From contig VWPU01005001.1 in NCBI GenBank assembly GCA_013398955.1, forward strand, positions 62,001 through 126,000: a DNA stretch of 64,000 nucleotides, written 5' to 3'. This stretch comes from Callaeas wilsoni. Lineage: Eukaryota; Chordata; Aves; Passeriformes; Callaeidae. This document shows positions 12,701-27,700 of this stretch, one piece after another. How positions within the stretch are numbered: the stretch's first letter is position 1; every line of letters starts with the position of its first letter. The position numbers and the translations under genes are program-made. The notes below the pieces were generated by a model that was given only the letters and a program-made list of their open reading frames with translations, did no database searches and had not been told where the DNA came from.

Positions 12701-15700
12701 TAATGCTGGCCACCTGCCTGTGGCATGTTGTATTGCTGGGAGGGAGGCTGCTGGTGCATCATTGGACCTGTAAAAGGAGAAGCAGCAAAATGTCAAACAC
12801 ACAAAAATGATTCGTGATTAAACCTTTCCAAAAGAACATGGAAAGCCCAACCTTTAAAAGTGGACCAAAAAAGGCTCTGTATATCCAGTGCTCTGATAAG
12901 GGTTTGTTGTCTCTGGACCTATGCAAATGTAGGTGAACAATTCAGTAACTGAACTACAAAACAGAAGTCAGCCTAAATAAGGTTGTCTTTTAGATGATTT
13001 TTCTTCAAAACCACAGATATTAGTTTACACATGCACAAAGATAACTGAAACACTTTTACCATTTTTTGTTTTAAAAAATATTTTCAAAAAAAGTGTAGGT
13101 GAAAACCTGATGACGAAACCTTGGTAAGTCATAGAAAAATTATTTAACATTTGTGATCTCCTCAGAGCATAGCTTCAATACAAACATAGTTGCTGTTATA
13201 TTCCATCAACAAACCACTAAGCTGTTATCACAAAATCAACAATTTTATTTAGCCTGTAAAGACAAACCATGTGACATAGATAGGCAATCACACAAGAGGC
13301 ATACACAGAAGGCCCACAGAACACAGGCTCTGTGACTCCGAACAGTGCCAAACAGTCTGTAACAAAAAAAATCTTTTCTCATATCAAGTTGCACCAAGTT
13401 TCTATGAACCACAGGAAGAGACCAGGAGAGATCAAGTACTGTCCATGTTTTATCAACTGAGAAAATCTGATTAAGGCTGTACTTGGAGAAATGCAAATTT
13501 CAGTAATGAAAACAGACAGTTAAAGAGCACCCTACTGACACCACACAGCAATGAAAACGATGATTACACCATTTCATTATATGAGATTGCAGGTTAGATT
13601 GATATAACATTTAACAAAGAACAGCCTCTGTGTCTCTGCTGTAGTACCACTTCAGAAAAAGAATTATTCCACTATCAAAAACATGAGGAGGAAAAAGTTG
13701 TGACAAGGAGCTAAACTTTCTTAAACAACAGATTTTTGTAATATATTAACTCAAACCACTTCACACGTACTGCCCAGTCTATTATGGTGAAACCCGAAGC
13801 GTTTTTTGCCTTTTTGAAAAATAATTTATTTTATAAACTATGAAGACAACAAGAAATTAGCAGCCTCACTAAAAACTAAAACAAATCATAACATCAAACA
13901 TCAAACTAACAGAGCCACTCCTAAGTGCCATCCAAGGAGAAAAAGAAGGTATCACCTACTTTCTGTATGCTTAGATTTTTCAATTCCATTTAGTATTTTT
14001 AAATAACTAGGTGCTGGAGCACAAGCAGAAAGTCTTGTGTGAAACTACAGTACTGGAAAAATACCTATATACAGTCAAGTGACAATGGATTTACATAGGC
14101 AAAGGAACATGTAGTTACTTAGATCCTGTCTATGCGGAGTTATGAGGGAAAGTTAAGACCAATTAATTAATGGTATGAATTCAAAGTGCGTTAGTTAAAT
14201 TCCATAAAACCCCTGTGTGGGATATCTCACTGAGAAGTGGCCTAAGCTTCATTTTCCCCTAAAGATAAATATTGGTCACTCTTAAGAAGATCCAGTTATG
14301 CTTCTATCCTTCAGTATGGCAAGTTTCTGTGTCCCAATTTAAAGTAAAAAAAAAAAGGGTTAAATTGAAATGTATTTATTTTAGTTATTGGTGAAATACA
14401 TTTCCTTTTTTGGTCTTCTAAACGGGTAGGTAATTTAGATTATTCCATTTCACTGCTCCTCTGTTTGGAGATACGGAGAAACATTAGGCGGTCTTGAAAA
14501 AAATTAGAAACTTGTTGCCATAATACTCCTAGATCTCAAGAAAGCTTGTTAATTAACAATATTAATATTAGTCACAATACAATGTGATAAAATGTGTTGG
14601 GTCCCCATGGTGCAATGTAGAGATTTTCTGTTTGCTTTTTAAATTAGAACTTCATTAACGCTTTGCAGAGCCACAATGAGAATTCACTACCCTGTATCAG
14701 GCTGTGTGTTGTGTTCATAACAGACGGCCTGGCTTCCTTCCAGTTTGGTTCTTCTTATTAAGATACCTAAAAGAACCACCATGGTCTCTACTGCCTCATG
14801 GAACATAACCATGTTATGCAGTAGTTTTGAGCAATGAGGGAGCTTTGAATTTATTCTTCGATTTGAAAAATCTAGCCTAGGACAAAGCTATGTTTATTCA
14901 TCACGTAATATTTAATATGACATAAAATCCCAAAACTTAGTAAAAAACTTAAGACTATTAATTCATTATCTACTTGGATATGGACAAACTTGAGAAGTAG
15001 GCCCAAGAGAACATCACAAAGTTCAACAAGTCCAAGTGCAAGGTGCAGCACCTGGGTTGGGGCAAACCCAGACATGAGTACAGAGTGGCAAACTCACTGA
15101 GAGCAGCCCTGAGAAGAACTTGAGGGTTTGCATTGATGAAAAGCTGGGTATGGTCTGGCAACGTGGGCCTGAAGCCTAAAAAATCAACTGTATCCTGAGC
15201 TGCATGAAAAAACATGGCCAGGAGGTCAAGTGAGGTGATTCTGTCCCTCTGCTCTGGTGAGACCCCACCTGGAGTGCTGTATCCAGCTCTGGCATGTCCA
15301 GCACAGGAAAAACACAGACCTGTTGGAGTGAATCTAGAGGGAGCCCACAAGGATTATCAGAGGGACAGAGCACCTTTCCTATAAGGAAACACTGAGAGAG
15401 CATGGAGAAGTGAAAGCTCCAGGGAGACCTCACTGTGGCCTTCAATTATTTAAAGGGGGCTTATAAAAGGGAGGGACATGGACTTTTTATACAGGTAGAA
15501 TAGTGACAGGACAAGGGGCAATGGTTTTAAACTGGAAGAGGGTAGGTATAGATTGGATATTGGGAAGAAATGCTTTGCTGTGAGGGTGGTGAGGCATTGG
15601 AACAGGTTGACCAAAGAAGTTGTGGATGCCCCATCCCTGGATGTGTTCAAGGCCAGGATGGATGGGGCTCTGAGCAACCTGGGCTAGTTGTAGCACAGGC

Positions 15701-18700
15701 AGGGAGGCTGGAACTAGATGATCTTTCAGGTCCCTTCCAACCCAAACCATTCAATGATTCTATAATGCTTTCTAATATTTGTGGCACGTATTTTTACAAG
15801 CACCTTAAAACACAGCTCTTGAATCTCCAATCAGGTCACAACAAACTACATTTGGTGGAAGTCATGATCTCTTCCAGAGTTGGAGGTAAGACTTTCATAT
15901 ACAAAGTTCGCAAAACTGTGAGCTGAAAGAGAATGCTCACTGCTTTCAAAAACTCTCCATAGAAACTCCTTCTTTGTGAATTTCTAGAACTATTTAATCC
16001 AGAGAGGATGAAGCATCTTACTTGTACAGAGTTCAAAATGCATCCAAAGAAACACTGTGTTAAGATTATATCTGTAAAATATTCAAGTACAGAATTTAAT
16101 TAGCCTGCATTATCAAGAATACACATTTTTGTTTAGTAGGTGTAGACAACTTTGAAATGAGCAGTTGAGGAAAAAAAGTAACTTCTGCGCCAGCTAGTAT
16201 CTCCTAAGGAGGCCTCATGTAGAGGGAAGAAAAGGTATGTGGATTAAAGCAAAAATGGACTACCTTCTTGTAAGCACAGTAACACAGCGGTAGTCTCCTG
16301 ACAAGAAAGGATGTTTGGAAACTGACAACCAACCTAGTCATCACAAAGGTAAGATAAACAGAAAGAAACAGAAATGCAAACTGAAAGTAGGTCCCAGATA
16401 AAGCTAACAAATCTGAGACCAGAAGTGCAGAGGATGAAAGAGCTGCAGTAAAGTTTAGTGGTTTAAAAATGTCTCCTTAGTGTCACCCCTTATGCTGAAG
16501 CTCAGATACTGGTGGTAAATGCTATGAGAGCACAAGAATAATCACTGACATGGCTGAACCTTCTGAAGAAGCAGGGAAGTGAGGAACCACACTCACAAAT
16601 GAACTGGTGACTCTGCTGTTCTGACTAAAGAGCTATGGGAACAGGTGGGTATGACCAAAAAGCAGCAGTACAAGCTATTGTTTCTTCAGCCTTCCAGATT
16701 ACCCTGGTTGTGTTGCTCAGGGGTCTATTCTTTAGGCATTTCACAATGTGCACTTGCATGGATGAAGCAATTGGATATCCATATCCAGAGTATCAGCAAA
16801 GCCCATCATGCCAGACTTACCATAGTCAATCTCATCACTGTCCCTACTGTTACAAAAATAACAAAATATCTATCACTGCAGCAGCCCTCAGCAAAACTTT
16901 TCTGCTGTTTTTCTACATGTTTAAAAAATGCTTACTTTTTAAGTGATGGTTTTAAGCCTTGTGAGAGCTGTCTTAGAAATTATAATGTAGGGTCAATTTA
17001 ACTTGACAAACACTACAATTCAGATGCACTTAGTCAAATGAACCACCATCCTAAAGGTGTTTTAATACCAGGGGCAGTTCGAACATTATCTCAAAAGACT
17101 TTGAGGATACAAAACTTTTTGCTACTCCTAATGTATGATTTAGGCTGCAAATTAAAGTCACTAGACACTTCACACTTGCTTATTCCACAAACTTCTCATC
17201 TCAAATTGAACAATAATTTCAGGTATCATTTAAAAAAAACTAGTACATAAAATGTCATACAGAAAAATTCCTTAGCTACCAACACTGCCTTTCATGTTTT
17301 ACCCAAGGGAAAGAAGATGAAAGCACAAGCTCTGTGGCAGCTGTTTATATCTTTTGTTTTTTCATGACAGAACTACAGTGTCTTCTACAGCTAGACAGCC
17401 TACAAATCTAGCTATAGCATGATGGTGTTTCAGGATGTGGAGGCAATTTTATTTCCCTTTAATACAACAGATGTCAAAAAACATCGAGACTGCCCTGCTT
17501 TCTCCATAACATCTTGACTACTGCAAGCAGTCGAGGTACTGAAACCTAACAGTCTCAGCTTAGATAGGAGCGAACAGATGGCAATACACTCACTAAAGGT
17601 AGTCAAACTCAGAAATCACTTCATCCTGGTCTGCCATAACGTGAATATGTTTACATTTTAGCTAATATTGGATGTTTCTATCTTTACGTTCCTTTCTTTA
17701 TGTGAGCAACAAAAGAACAGGAATCTGCATCTGCCTCATCTCTAGTCCTTCCATATCTTCATATTTGGTTTCAAGTGAAAGAGCTCTGAAATTTTAATGC
17801 AATTTTTCTAAGGTCATATAAATGAAACTATCAGTAAAAAATCTTAGCACCAGATTTGACAACTGGTCTGCAAATTACTGAGTCAACATGATATTGTCCT
17901 GTAGAGTTCATCCGTAAACTAGTCCCCCTCCCTTACCATAGGAAACACATAATGCTCATTAAATAGAGACTGGGAGTGTGGCAACTTTGCCTCAAGCTCT
18001 TCTGGCAAGAGGATGGAATCCTCAGCAAAAGGATTTAAAAAACAAAGTCTCTGAGATGGCCAAGCTACAATTTCTTGGTTCTTACTTGTAAACTGTATGA
18101 ATTCTACTATTAAATATTATTCCCTGAATGTGAAAGATTTGTTCAACATAAAAAAAGAGGAATTTCTATGCAAGTTTCAGGTTTCAGAAAAATCACACTT
18201 ACATCTCCCCTCTGAACAGTAGGCAATTGGCAAAACTTGATTTTTTTTTCAACCTAAGTAGTTTCCCATACACAAGAAGAAATGCACCCGTAAGAACATA
18301 GTTTCTTCCACATTCATTCAGTTCCTTCTGCTTCCTATCTTCTCCAAAACGGTAGCCAACATTCCTTGCAGATGTCCTAGGCTGCTATAATAACTTTTCA
18401 ATGAAGAGTCATCTACAAAATCTTCCACTTAAAAGATTCTGTTTTCTAAGTCCAAAATTACTAGAATTCCTCTTTTAAACTAGACTGACTATATAAAATC
18501 AATACCATGAAGACTTTGCTTCTCATTTAAGGTATTCCTCTGGCTAGCATTTTGTAACTAGTGCAAATCAATAATGAGTACAAAGTGGATAGAGGAAGTA
18601 AATCCAGCAAAGAATTCTGTTACTATGCATTTTATTTCTTAATTAGCACTTTTTCATTTTTTTCTTGCTAACACCATCTGCCTCACAAGGTGTACATACA

Positions 18701-21700
18701 GCAAGATGTTTTGGTAGCAAGTGCACGTAAAGAAGTTATACTAAAGCCACCCACATGTTAGATCAGGTCTTTCTAAGCGTTATGGTGGTTTTATCTATTA
18801 TGTAATAGTATGCTTTTTTTTCCCCCTAGAAGTACTGGCTTCATTCAGTACAGTAGGTATTACTCATTGAAAACTGCCAAGTGTATTTTGTTTCTCCCTA
18901 ATAGTTCATGTGACATGTGATGCCTAGTCAAACACTGAAGACAGAATTATTAATTTGTTCATGGGTTTTCTTTTCGTTTTAACAGCCAACTTGAGATGCT
19001 AAGACCTCATCTTGAGGAATATTTAGCATTATATTTAGCTAGTGCTGTTATTAACTGACAGATGTAATAGGATCTCTCATTTTCAGTATGGATCACTCCT
19101 TTAAGACAAAGAAACAAAGCATGTTTAGGGGTTCACAAATGTCTCCTGACAACAACACTGAGGTTCAGAAATTTTGGTTCACTCGTGTTTCTGACTTGTT
19201 GCACCTGTGACCAGTTAAGAAATCTTTGAGTCACAATCTGTTTATTCTCCTTTTGTTAAACTGCACTGAGTGCATTTCCTAGCAGGTCATTCTTGTTTCT
19301 TCACTTAGGTGAGAAGCCTGAAGTGGCCATATTTGGCTGAGACCTCTGTCCAGCCAGACTGGGGCTTGGCAACCCATCTAAATCTCTCATGATCGCACAG
19401 ATTTCTCTGTTGTTCTCCGCCCAGCTGTCTTGGAGTCACAATACAAAAATACTTCCTTCTAATTTCTCATCAAACTTCAATACATATGTAACAACTAAGA
19501 GTAGAAAATGGAGAAAATGTATTAAGCAGACCTGATTGTGAATCATCTTAGATCAAAACAACAAACATGCACATCTTCAGACTTAAGCCTTCCTCTCTCA
19601 TGGATATTTGGAACAATATTTTTATTTAACAGCATATAGCACTTTGCTTGCATAACAGACAAGTTTCAAAGCCTTGCTCTAAAGTAAGGGGCACCTGCAC
19701 TTCTACATTTATATATGAAGTGCTGTTGTTGCTAATGTTTTTATGAAATACTGAAACATTTTAAAGAATATCATTTTCACCCCACTGCCCTCTACTGTGA
19801 AACCACTGCAAAAAACAGGACCAGTCTTGAAGCAGACACTTGAAACGGAAAAATTCTCAGCCTAAAGGGTCAAAACTTGGCAGAATTAGAGTTACACAAT
19901 GCGAAAGCTTGCTGTGGCCGTAATGGCAATGGTACCATTTTTATAACTAAAGATTTTGCTCTTGTTTTTGAACCTATAATTTGGTTAATACTGTTTTATT
20001 GTTTATTCCCCAAAGTCACTTCAGTACCGTTATTTGTTCAGAACAGAAACCTTTTAAGTTTATTTCTGCTTAGTTTCTAATGACCAATTTTCAAGTTTGA
20101 CAGAGTACTGAAAACACAACAGGGGAATATTATGAGGAAGAGTAAAGAATGCTGCTTTGAGGCAGAATCATCTCCTAAATTTTAGGCCAGTCATACAAAA
20201 TTGTTTTCTGTAGAATGACTTACTAGATGGCTTCCTCACACATACTGCTACATAATTATCACTAACTCTGCAACTAAAAAATCTGAACTGAACTGGCACA
20301 GGGCTTTTTCAAAGCCTTTTACAACATTCACACAATTACTACACTGTGTATTGCCCAGAATACAGAGATAACTTGCCAGTTCAGAGAAACAGTCAAAAAT
20401 ATTTCCACTGATGGTTTCCTCTGATACGTGCCTATCTTTTGTTTCTTCCGCTGTTAAATTTTAAGAAAAATACTATTAGCAATGTGGATGTTGAAGGACT
20501 CAGAATTCTCATTTTCTCTGCTGGTAAGAAAAGTGTAGGAACTTTTTCATCATGACTTATTTTTAGTCTCTCATCAAGTTAGTCTTTTGTCTGTTCTGCA
20601 TCTTTCTGTAACCTAATAATTAAATTGATAAGTATGACCTGGTCTGTCTGTACACTTCAGGAACAGATGGTATCTACATATAAAAAAGTGGAGCTTTGGT
20701 TTGTCTTACGTCTTCTAGCAGGTGCTAGGTACAGATCCAACGCAGTAACGGACTTAACAGGTAAGCTGAAAATACTGCTTGCTGACTTGTAAAGCACCTC
20801 TATAAGAATATGCAGTACATATACAACTTAATAATTTGCTGTGCTGTGACTCTAATGCAATGTTTTAATTCCACAATGTCCTTGCACTTCAACAAGGACA
20901 TCAAAACACCAGCAATTTATGCAATGGAAATATCTTAGATACAAAATTAGTTTTGATTTTTACTACATACACAAGGACATCTCAGTAAAGCAGTAGGGAG
21001 TACCAGATTTGTTCCTGGAACTGAATTTTGCTTCTCTAAGACTAACAGAGATTCCACGCTAAAACAGCATGCATCAGAAAGCAGACTAACTAGGTATAAC
21101 AATCTGAGGGCTATCTGACTTGAATTTTTCAACTTAAACAAGGGACTTTAAAGTAGAGATGTATTTTATCAACCTGAATGACACTTAGCTAGAAGTGTAA
21201 AGTCTGAAAAAGACAAACAGTGGTTCCGGCTTATAACTGATGAAAGTAGATCCATTTCCAGTTTCTCACATTATACCTGAAAATAGTTCAATGTCTGCAA
21301 ACAAACAGAAAGTCACAGATACATGGGAGAAAAGAGATGTAGAATCCTCCAAACATATGTACGGAATATTCACAGAGTATTCTGAGATGATCTTTCCACA
21401 AAGATCATTGAGTCCATGTCTTACGTAAATGGCTCATATGGTGACTGAAGTCATAACCTTTGTGTTCTTAAAACCATGCTCCAACCAACTGAGTCAATGT
21501 CAGGGTACAAATGCATTTAGAGAAGGAAACCTACAAGATAAGACCTTTAAAAAAATCTGCACCCGAGATGTTTTCCTTTTACAGAAGCTAACAAGCACCT
21601 CACTTACCTTGGTTTGGTTGCATATTCATGTTTGGTCTGGGCCCATAGCTGCCCATCGGCTGTCCCTGGCTCATTGTCATCTGATTCTGCACTGGCATGC

Positions 21701-24700
21701 TCTGTGACGATGGCACTGAGTGATTATAGCCACCCATGGACCCATGGCTACTTGAAGGCATATTCATGGAACTGTTTGTCATATTGAGTTGGTTAGGTCC
21801 AGGTCCTTGCATAGGCATATGGTTGGGTCCTTCAGAAAGAAAAACAGGGAAAAAAGTTGTACATGAAGCATCATAAAAGCAGGTGAAAACAGTCATACTG
21901 AATGACAAAACTAAACAGAAGTCATTAAATCCAATCACATTAAAATAAATTTAAAATACAGTTTGCATATGATTTCCCCACTTTAAAAGTAAGCAAGTGA
22001 ACAACAAAGTTCATCTCTACTATGAAATACATTTTGTTTCGTTGAATATCTAAAGCTACTGAAACAAAAGTGAATTATCATACAACTCATCTTCCATCCA
22101 TATCATACACAAAACTAGTCTTTTTAGTACTTGTGTAACACAGCCTGAATTTCATTCTGAATGGCATAACACCAGTGTAACAGACAACTTGAAAACTCTA
22201 TCAGAGCTGTAATTGTTACAATGGCTGTAACATTTCTGTGTATTTAAACAACCTATACTAGACAACTGTTTGAAACTAACAATTATTATTATTTTTAAAC
22301 GCAGGCAGTATTAACATTGACATGGTATAATTACACAGAATCATAGAAACATTTTGGTTGGAAAAGACCACTAAGATTGTAAAGTCCAACAACAAATGAA
22401 CACTGCCAAGTCTACCACTAAATGCTAACTTAGGCTAACTTCCATTCAAATGATTATACAGTTACCCATAAAAGAAAGAGAAGGTGACAAGCACTCCATG
22501 GATCACTGATACAACAGCAAAAGCTTTTATGGAAAGCCTGTGGGCCAAACTCATTCTTCTACAGAGCTGTTTTAATGGTTAGATAAAAATCTAACCAAAA
22601 GTTGTTCAAGACAAGAAGACAACTCCTGAGTTTATCTCCTGAGATAGGAATGAGAACAAATATTCGTGGTAAGACATTAAGACTTTTTTTTTCATACTTC
22701 AATCTTGACTTTTTTATAAGAATGACATGTAAATGGAAAGCATTTAGTGACCTATTTTGGTAAACACATTACCTTTGCTGCGCATACGTAAAAGAACAAC
22801 CTTGGAAATCAGAGAAAGGTGTGAAAAAAGGAACAAAGAGAAAATGTTACAATGTGCTGCATCTTTTCTACTTCTAAATAAGGTGGAAAACTTCAACACA
22901 ACAGAAAACCAATGCTTTTGATTTCTAATGGACCTAGAATTGCACTGATTCAGATAGTATCAGACAATATAGAATAAAAATGACTGAAGAACTATTTAAC
23001 ATTTTTGATCATATACTGTATAGCAAATATTCTGCAACTGTATTTGCAGATTACTAGAGTGGGGATGATAACTGGAAGGATAGCCACCAAATTATCAGTT
23101 CAACCTGTGAAGATGCAAAGGAAAAGCAACTTGTTCATACATCCATGAGCCAACATCTTTTCACCTTTTATTTCCCTTCTTCCTGACAACACAGGTTGAA
23201 TTTGGATTATTCTCTGAATTCAATCTACTCTCAATGGGTATTTTAACAAGTATGACATTACAATACAATCTGGTCAGTTTACTCATTATTTTAGGTGGAA
23301 TAGGTGAACAGGTACTAGGACTAAAATTACTAAGAGGTGTGACTGGATAGAACTGTGACAAATAAAAAAAGTAGATTAAATGCATGGATTATGCCCATGA
23401 CAAGCACATGAAGATCTCATGAAAATATGTACAACCAGAAGACATGACAGACCAGGTCAACTGTAAACAAGGCAAATGCTGATAAGTACAGATTTCACCA
23501 AGAAGATGCTGCTATTGCTAAACATGCCACAGGTTTTCTGTTAAACTAGAAAGCTCTAAGAAGAGGAATGTAAAAGAAACTATGCTAGTAGAGCTGTAGG
23601 AAAGTACTGATTTGTTTACATATTTCCCAGTGAAAATTAAAAAAAAAAAGAACCACACAGACCCCCCTGCCTTCAGATGTAAACAGTTTCTAAGTCCTTG
23701 GCTAATGAAAAAACTAATCTAGGGTAGAATGAAGGCAGAAATAAGGACACAGAGAGCTGCACACAAGGTCACAGAGACAATACTAACTGACTGAAACAAA
23801 AAGATGTTGAAGATAACAATGATAAATGAACACAGCTACTAAAGCCAAAGTGAAGAAACAGAGAATAAGTTTAAAAATATGTTTATCCTCTTGCCTTTTT
23901 TGACACCTTACTGAAATAAACACAAACCTATTTTGTCAAGGAAAGTGTAAAAGCTGAAAAAGGTATCATATATGCACAGTTCACTGTTTCTGCAAAACAA
24001 GGTGAGCAGAGATTGCAGAAATGTACAAACGCAGGTCCACCACAAATACAGAAAAAGTAATGCAGTGAATAGGATTATGCCCACAAGAGTACTACAGATG
24101 CCTATACTGTCACTCTTCAATTCAACACTGCCTAATTCTGTAATAATGATTATATGGAGACAGTTTAACTATGAAAAAGTGAGACTGTCTCTAACCATGA
24201 GCTCAATCATGAATGTGCTCTTAGGTAAAGCTACAGTGAAGAAAAGCTTCCTACTGTAGTGCCAAGCAACTATTGCAGAGCTGCTAGAAGACTACTTTCC
24301 TAATTAAAGGAAGGAATACACAGGGTTAGTGCCTGAAAGTTAGGGCCTGGGAGTGGTTTTGTTTCCTTCTGATTAAAGGAAGACATTGTCAATGATAGAC
24401 TTCAGAGAGTTAGGCAAGCACACAGGGGAGTAAGTTTTTAAAAACTGGTAATGTAAGAAGCAAAATGAGGAAGGCAAAAATCATTACAAGAGATAACTTG
24501 AAAAAATAAAACACCTTCTCTAAAAGGCTGGTTTACACTTCATGTCTCAGGTAGCACCAAAACAGGACAAAGCACTCGTAAGAAAAAGCTGTCATATGAA
24601 ATGTGAGATGTGTGTATTTTCTGTGGTCAAAATCAGGGGGTTTGTTAGTGAGACACTAGAAAACAAGGACAGAGAAAAAGCTAAGACCATAGTATCAAAA

Positions 24701-27700
24701 ACCCTGCAAATGAAAAATAATAAAAACACACAACATATATATTTTTTTATAGTTTGTCAAAACACTTCTTGGGGTTCTCTTGTGTGTAAGGACAAAACAA
24801 TTGATTTTCTTTTTTATATGGATAAATGAAATAGGAAGAAGAGACTATGAATGAACTGTGAGTGAATTAACGAGGCATGAAGTATGTATCCCCACTTTAA
24901 AGTAACTGCTTTAAATGCTATACTGATTAGATTTGTGTTGTAATAAAGTTAGCAGAGTAACTATCTATCCTGAGTATAAACAGAAGTCTTTTTTCCTCTT
25001 AACCGCCTATGCACAGCACCTTACCTCCAAGAAGCTGTAATCCAGACTAAGTATATTTGAGACTACATTTGCAGGAAGGAAAGACGATTTTGAGAGAACT
25101 TGATAGGAAAACACAAGCACCTGTATTGTGGTTTAGAAATGCTATTCCCCAATTTACCGTTTCCATGAAAACACTCCAAACCACACACTACATGCTTGCT
25201 CTCCTGTCCCCCCTTTCCCTCTCCTGTCTTGGGCTGGAGAGGAGAATTGGAGGCACAAAAAGTAAAGATTACAAGTTGAGATAAAAATTTACTGGAAACA
25301 GCAATGAAATAAGAAAAAGAACAGTAACAGCAACAATATTAATAGCAATGTACAAGATACAAAGAATTTACAGGCAATCGCTCACCACAAAGAACCCCTG
25401 ACAATATCCTGCAGGTCAGAATAACCTCCAGGTCCTGGCCATGCCTCCTCCTGGCTACTGCAAAAATTAACCCTGTTCTGGCTGGAACTAGGACAACCTG
25501 TTAATTCAGGAAGGTCACCTACCAGTGCCACAACAAAGGTCAGAAACCCCTACAGCTAGTCTTACCTTTCAACTTTTTACAATGCTAAAACAACCTCAAG
25601 AAATCAGGAAGACAACTTGCCCCCAGCACAGCTTAGTTAATCATCTCCTTCCAAAGCCAGATCACCCTTACTTTGCATCACATAAATTCGGTCAAAGCAA
25701 CTCTTCAGACAGCAATTTTTTCAGCTAAAAACCACAATCTGTCACAGGTACAGATAACACTCAAGTGTATCACCAGCTGAAAAAGGTCTGTCATGACTGT
25801 CTTCCCTGGCAAGAGGATACAGACACGCATTTGTCAGGGGATGCAATTAAGGGCCCAGCAGCACTTCAGGTTCTGTATTAACCAGGACACAAGAACAAGA
25901 AAAATCATCCTTTGCCCTTCAGGCAATGGGACAGGTCTATAGCAGAACTTTAAAATTACTCATGCCCTGATCATCACTACGCAGTTCTCCTAATCCTCTC
26001 ATCAACCCTTCTGCCCATACTCAGGTCTGTGGAAGCCCCTGCTCAGGTAACACCTGAAATCCTTAGCTGGCATTTTTAAGAGCCTGCATTTTATTTTTTC
26101 CAGGCTGGTCAATTGACGTCAGTCCTGGATTCTCTCGGTTTAAGATTATTGACTTTACTCCTTTTATACTGATCATCTCTACAGATATTCAAGATTTTGT
26201 ATCTGGTTCTTAGTACAAATGTCTATGTAACTTCAGAGTAAGTGCTCTAAAACCAGAAAGCAAATGCATACACTGAAGAAATGATTAGAAATACATCTCT
26301 GTGAAATACAGAAAGGCTCACAAACAGGTAAACTAACATATACTTGAAAAGATATGTGTAATTCAGCCATACACTTAACAAGATGATTCTGTTTCCCTTT
26401 TTCCAACTCCTACCTATGAAACAATTTTAGCATGCCTTTCCAATATTAGAGATGCCCTCATCCTAAGCTGTTTATCTTCACATCCTCAGAGAAAACTTCA
26501 AACTGAGAAGGAAAGAACAGACATTCAAAAAAGGGAATGTGTTGAAAGAAAGGCTAAATTAAAGCTTAGTTGGAAACTGTATTTAAGTATCTGTCTAGGT
26601 GAATACCAAAACAAAGCTATTTACCTTTCACATATTTTCCTAAGAGCTCTTTTCTTATTCTATCTAATTACAAAATATGTATGTTTAAGGAGTGACTTTT
26701 CTCCCCCGTGGCTCTGCAGTGAAGTCATTATGCTCACATTGTGACTTAGTAATCCTTCTCCGTGGAAAAGATCACTATAATAACAATAATATGATTACAC
26801 TTGAGGGTCAAAGAGACTGATTTTTGAGAGGCAATGCTATTCTCCATGGGAACTGATGGATCTTAGATGGATAAAGGACACCTTAATCAGAATATCTCAG
26901 CCCTACTTAGGGAGCAGCATATATTGCTCTTTACACTTCAAAATGCAGACCATGGCCAACATGTATGATGAAACTAACTTCTCTAGATCTTTTACTGCAC
27001 TTCTTACACACGGCCTCTGGAGGCTATTCAAGCTACTCTTTCAGAAAAGCCACCATTATCAAGTCCATTTTATCAAGATTTGCACAGAAATTATAGACTA
27101 CAGCAATTGTTATAATTTTTAATTTGTATTAAGTTTTGCATAGTTATTTACTGTGTTTGCTGTCAGGAAGGTTATCCTTGTCACCAGTGAGAGATGAATT
27201 TTCAAAGATCCTTTGACAGTAATTTCCTTTCTTGAAAGTATCAATACCTTGAGGAGCTTTTGTATGAAAAGTTCTTCCATAACAAAAAAAAAAAAGCAAA
27301 AAAAGCAAAAAAAAAAAAAAAANAAAAAAAAAAAGCAAGGGATCCTGAACAAAAGCAATCCTGGGAATGCAATTTTAAGCTGAAAGCCATTTCACATGAA
27401 ATAGGCAGTATGGTTTTACAAGTGGAAATTCAGGAAAATAGCCTCTATATAAAGAAGCGTGCTCTTCCATTGCCTACTCCACTCTGATCTGACTGCTAAA
27501 GGGAATAGTTACCCCAAAGCCAGTATTGGTAGGTACAATGTGGAATTTTATCATCCTCTTTCTCTGCTTTGTTTCTGTCTTTGTTTCTATACTTTTTATT
27601 ACAAAACAGGATGGCATAGAAACTGACTTAAAATTTACACCTAGAACAATAATCTGGAGGCCATTTCTTTACAAGTCCCTTACGATTCAACACATCTTCA

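Noticed and set aside
12601..12810. plus-strand open frames opposite SS18 coding exons (also 5779-6118 and 8705-8914)
   Set aside because: They are antisense shadows of Gln/Pro/Gly-rich exons, whose reverse complement is naturally stop-poor.
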